From: Nectonema munidae | Taxonomy: Eukaryota > Nematomorpha > Nectonematoida > Nectonematidae | DNA length: 64,000 bases | Direction of reading: 5' to 3' | Assembly: GCA_030549495.1 (NCBI GenBank) | Contig: JAUIRK010000903.1 | Coordinates: forward strand, 1,178,001-1,242,000 | In this document: piece by piece, positions 63,855-64,000 of the stretch | Position numbering within the stretch: position 1 is the stretch's first letter | How the letters are laid out: every line of letters starts with the position of its first letter | Notes under the pieces: generated by a model | What the model saw: the letters and a program-made list of their open reading frames with translations, nothing else | Told to the model about the DNA's origin: nothing | The model's database searches: none | Program-made: the position numbers and the translations under genes

Positions 63855-64000
63855 CAAGGAAGAAGGAATAGGCATCAGGTACAGGACTAATGGGAAGATG
63901 CATAAACAAAGACGACTTCTTGCCTTAACAAAGCTTAAACGGACAGTTATTTGAATTTTTTGCGGATAACATACCTTGAACGCCATGAGTAAGCAGAAAA
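63855..64000 (+). mobile_element. LINE reverse transcriptase fragment running off the window
   Basis: The plus strand reads YKEEGIGIRYRTNGKMHKQR, RLLALTKLKRTVI and then a shifted FFAD with TLNAMSKQK. This equals the (GV.I.YRTDGKLFNLRRLQA.TKV....ELLFADDCAL.A) block of LINE RT common in invertebrates. It has at least two lesions and continues past 64000. Confidence 0.8.

Overview
This is an AT-rich animal (metazoan) window with large introns, no operon structure and a dense load of decayed transposable elements. Two host genes can be supported: the 3' part of a forkhead gene (FoxC-type) at the left edge on the + strand, and at least two exons of an immunoglobulin-domain gene on the - strand between 31.4 and 35.1 kb. 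The base composition, small gene content and transposon mix (FLYWCH-MULE, piggyBac, Tc1 with IR/DR ends, several hAT lineages, several LINE lineages) would fit an arthropod, for example a crustacean such as a parasitic copepod. That taxonomic guess is inference, not something the sequence proves.

Layout. 1-4481: FoxC-like gene, with a 3.3 kb intron splitting the forkhead box and a LINE fragment inside the intron. 4.5-18.8 kb: almost empty AT-rich DNA with a LINE fragment (6.7 kb), a hAT-type MITE (9.5 kb) and a hAT transposase tail (10.1 kb). 18.8-23.2 kb: a composite block bounded by two near-identical direct repeats of about 490 bp, holding a DDE transposon fragment, a LINE and a broken Ty3/Gypsy-type retroelement fossil, followed by a foldback element. 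24.0-26.4 kb: a full-length but decayed MULE with FLYWCH finger and recognisable terminal inverted repeats. 26.4-38.5 kb: introns or flanks of the Ig gene with a few MITEs. 38.5-40.2 kb: a complete-ended Tc1 element whose transposase is interrupted by a TTAA-flanked mini-element. 40.4-47.3 kb: LINE, RTE, hAT and piggyBac remnants, plus a perfect 39-bp inverted repeat. 48.4-52 kb: a long LINE cut at its 5' side by a hAT element. 53-59.7 kb: AT-rich DNA with minisatellites, hAT ends, an RNase H LINE scrap and a degenerate transposase-like open region with a PHD-like finger. 59.8-62.8 kb: an RNase H LINE split by a second LINE in the opposite orientation, abutting a hAT transposase remnant. 63.8-64.0 kb: the start of another LINE that runs off the window.

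No genes here work together as a system. The interest lies in the nesting and end structures of the transposons, several of which give clean relative dates, and in the split forkhead domain. No CRISPR array, operon, RNA gene or convincing novel defence or metabolic system was found. All homology calls are from reading translated motifs by eye; none was checked against a database.
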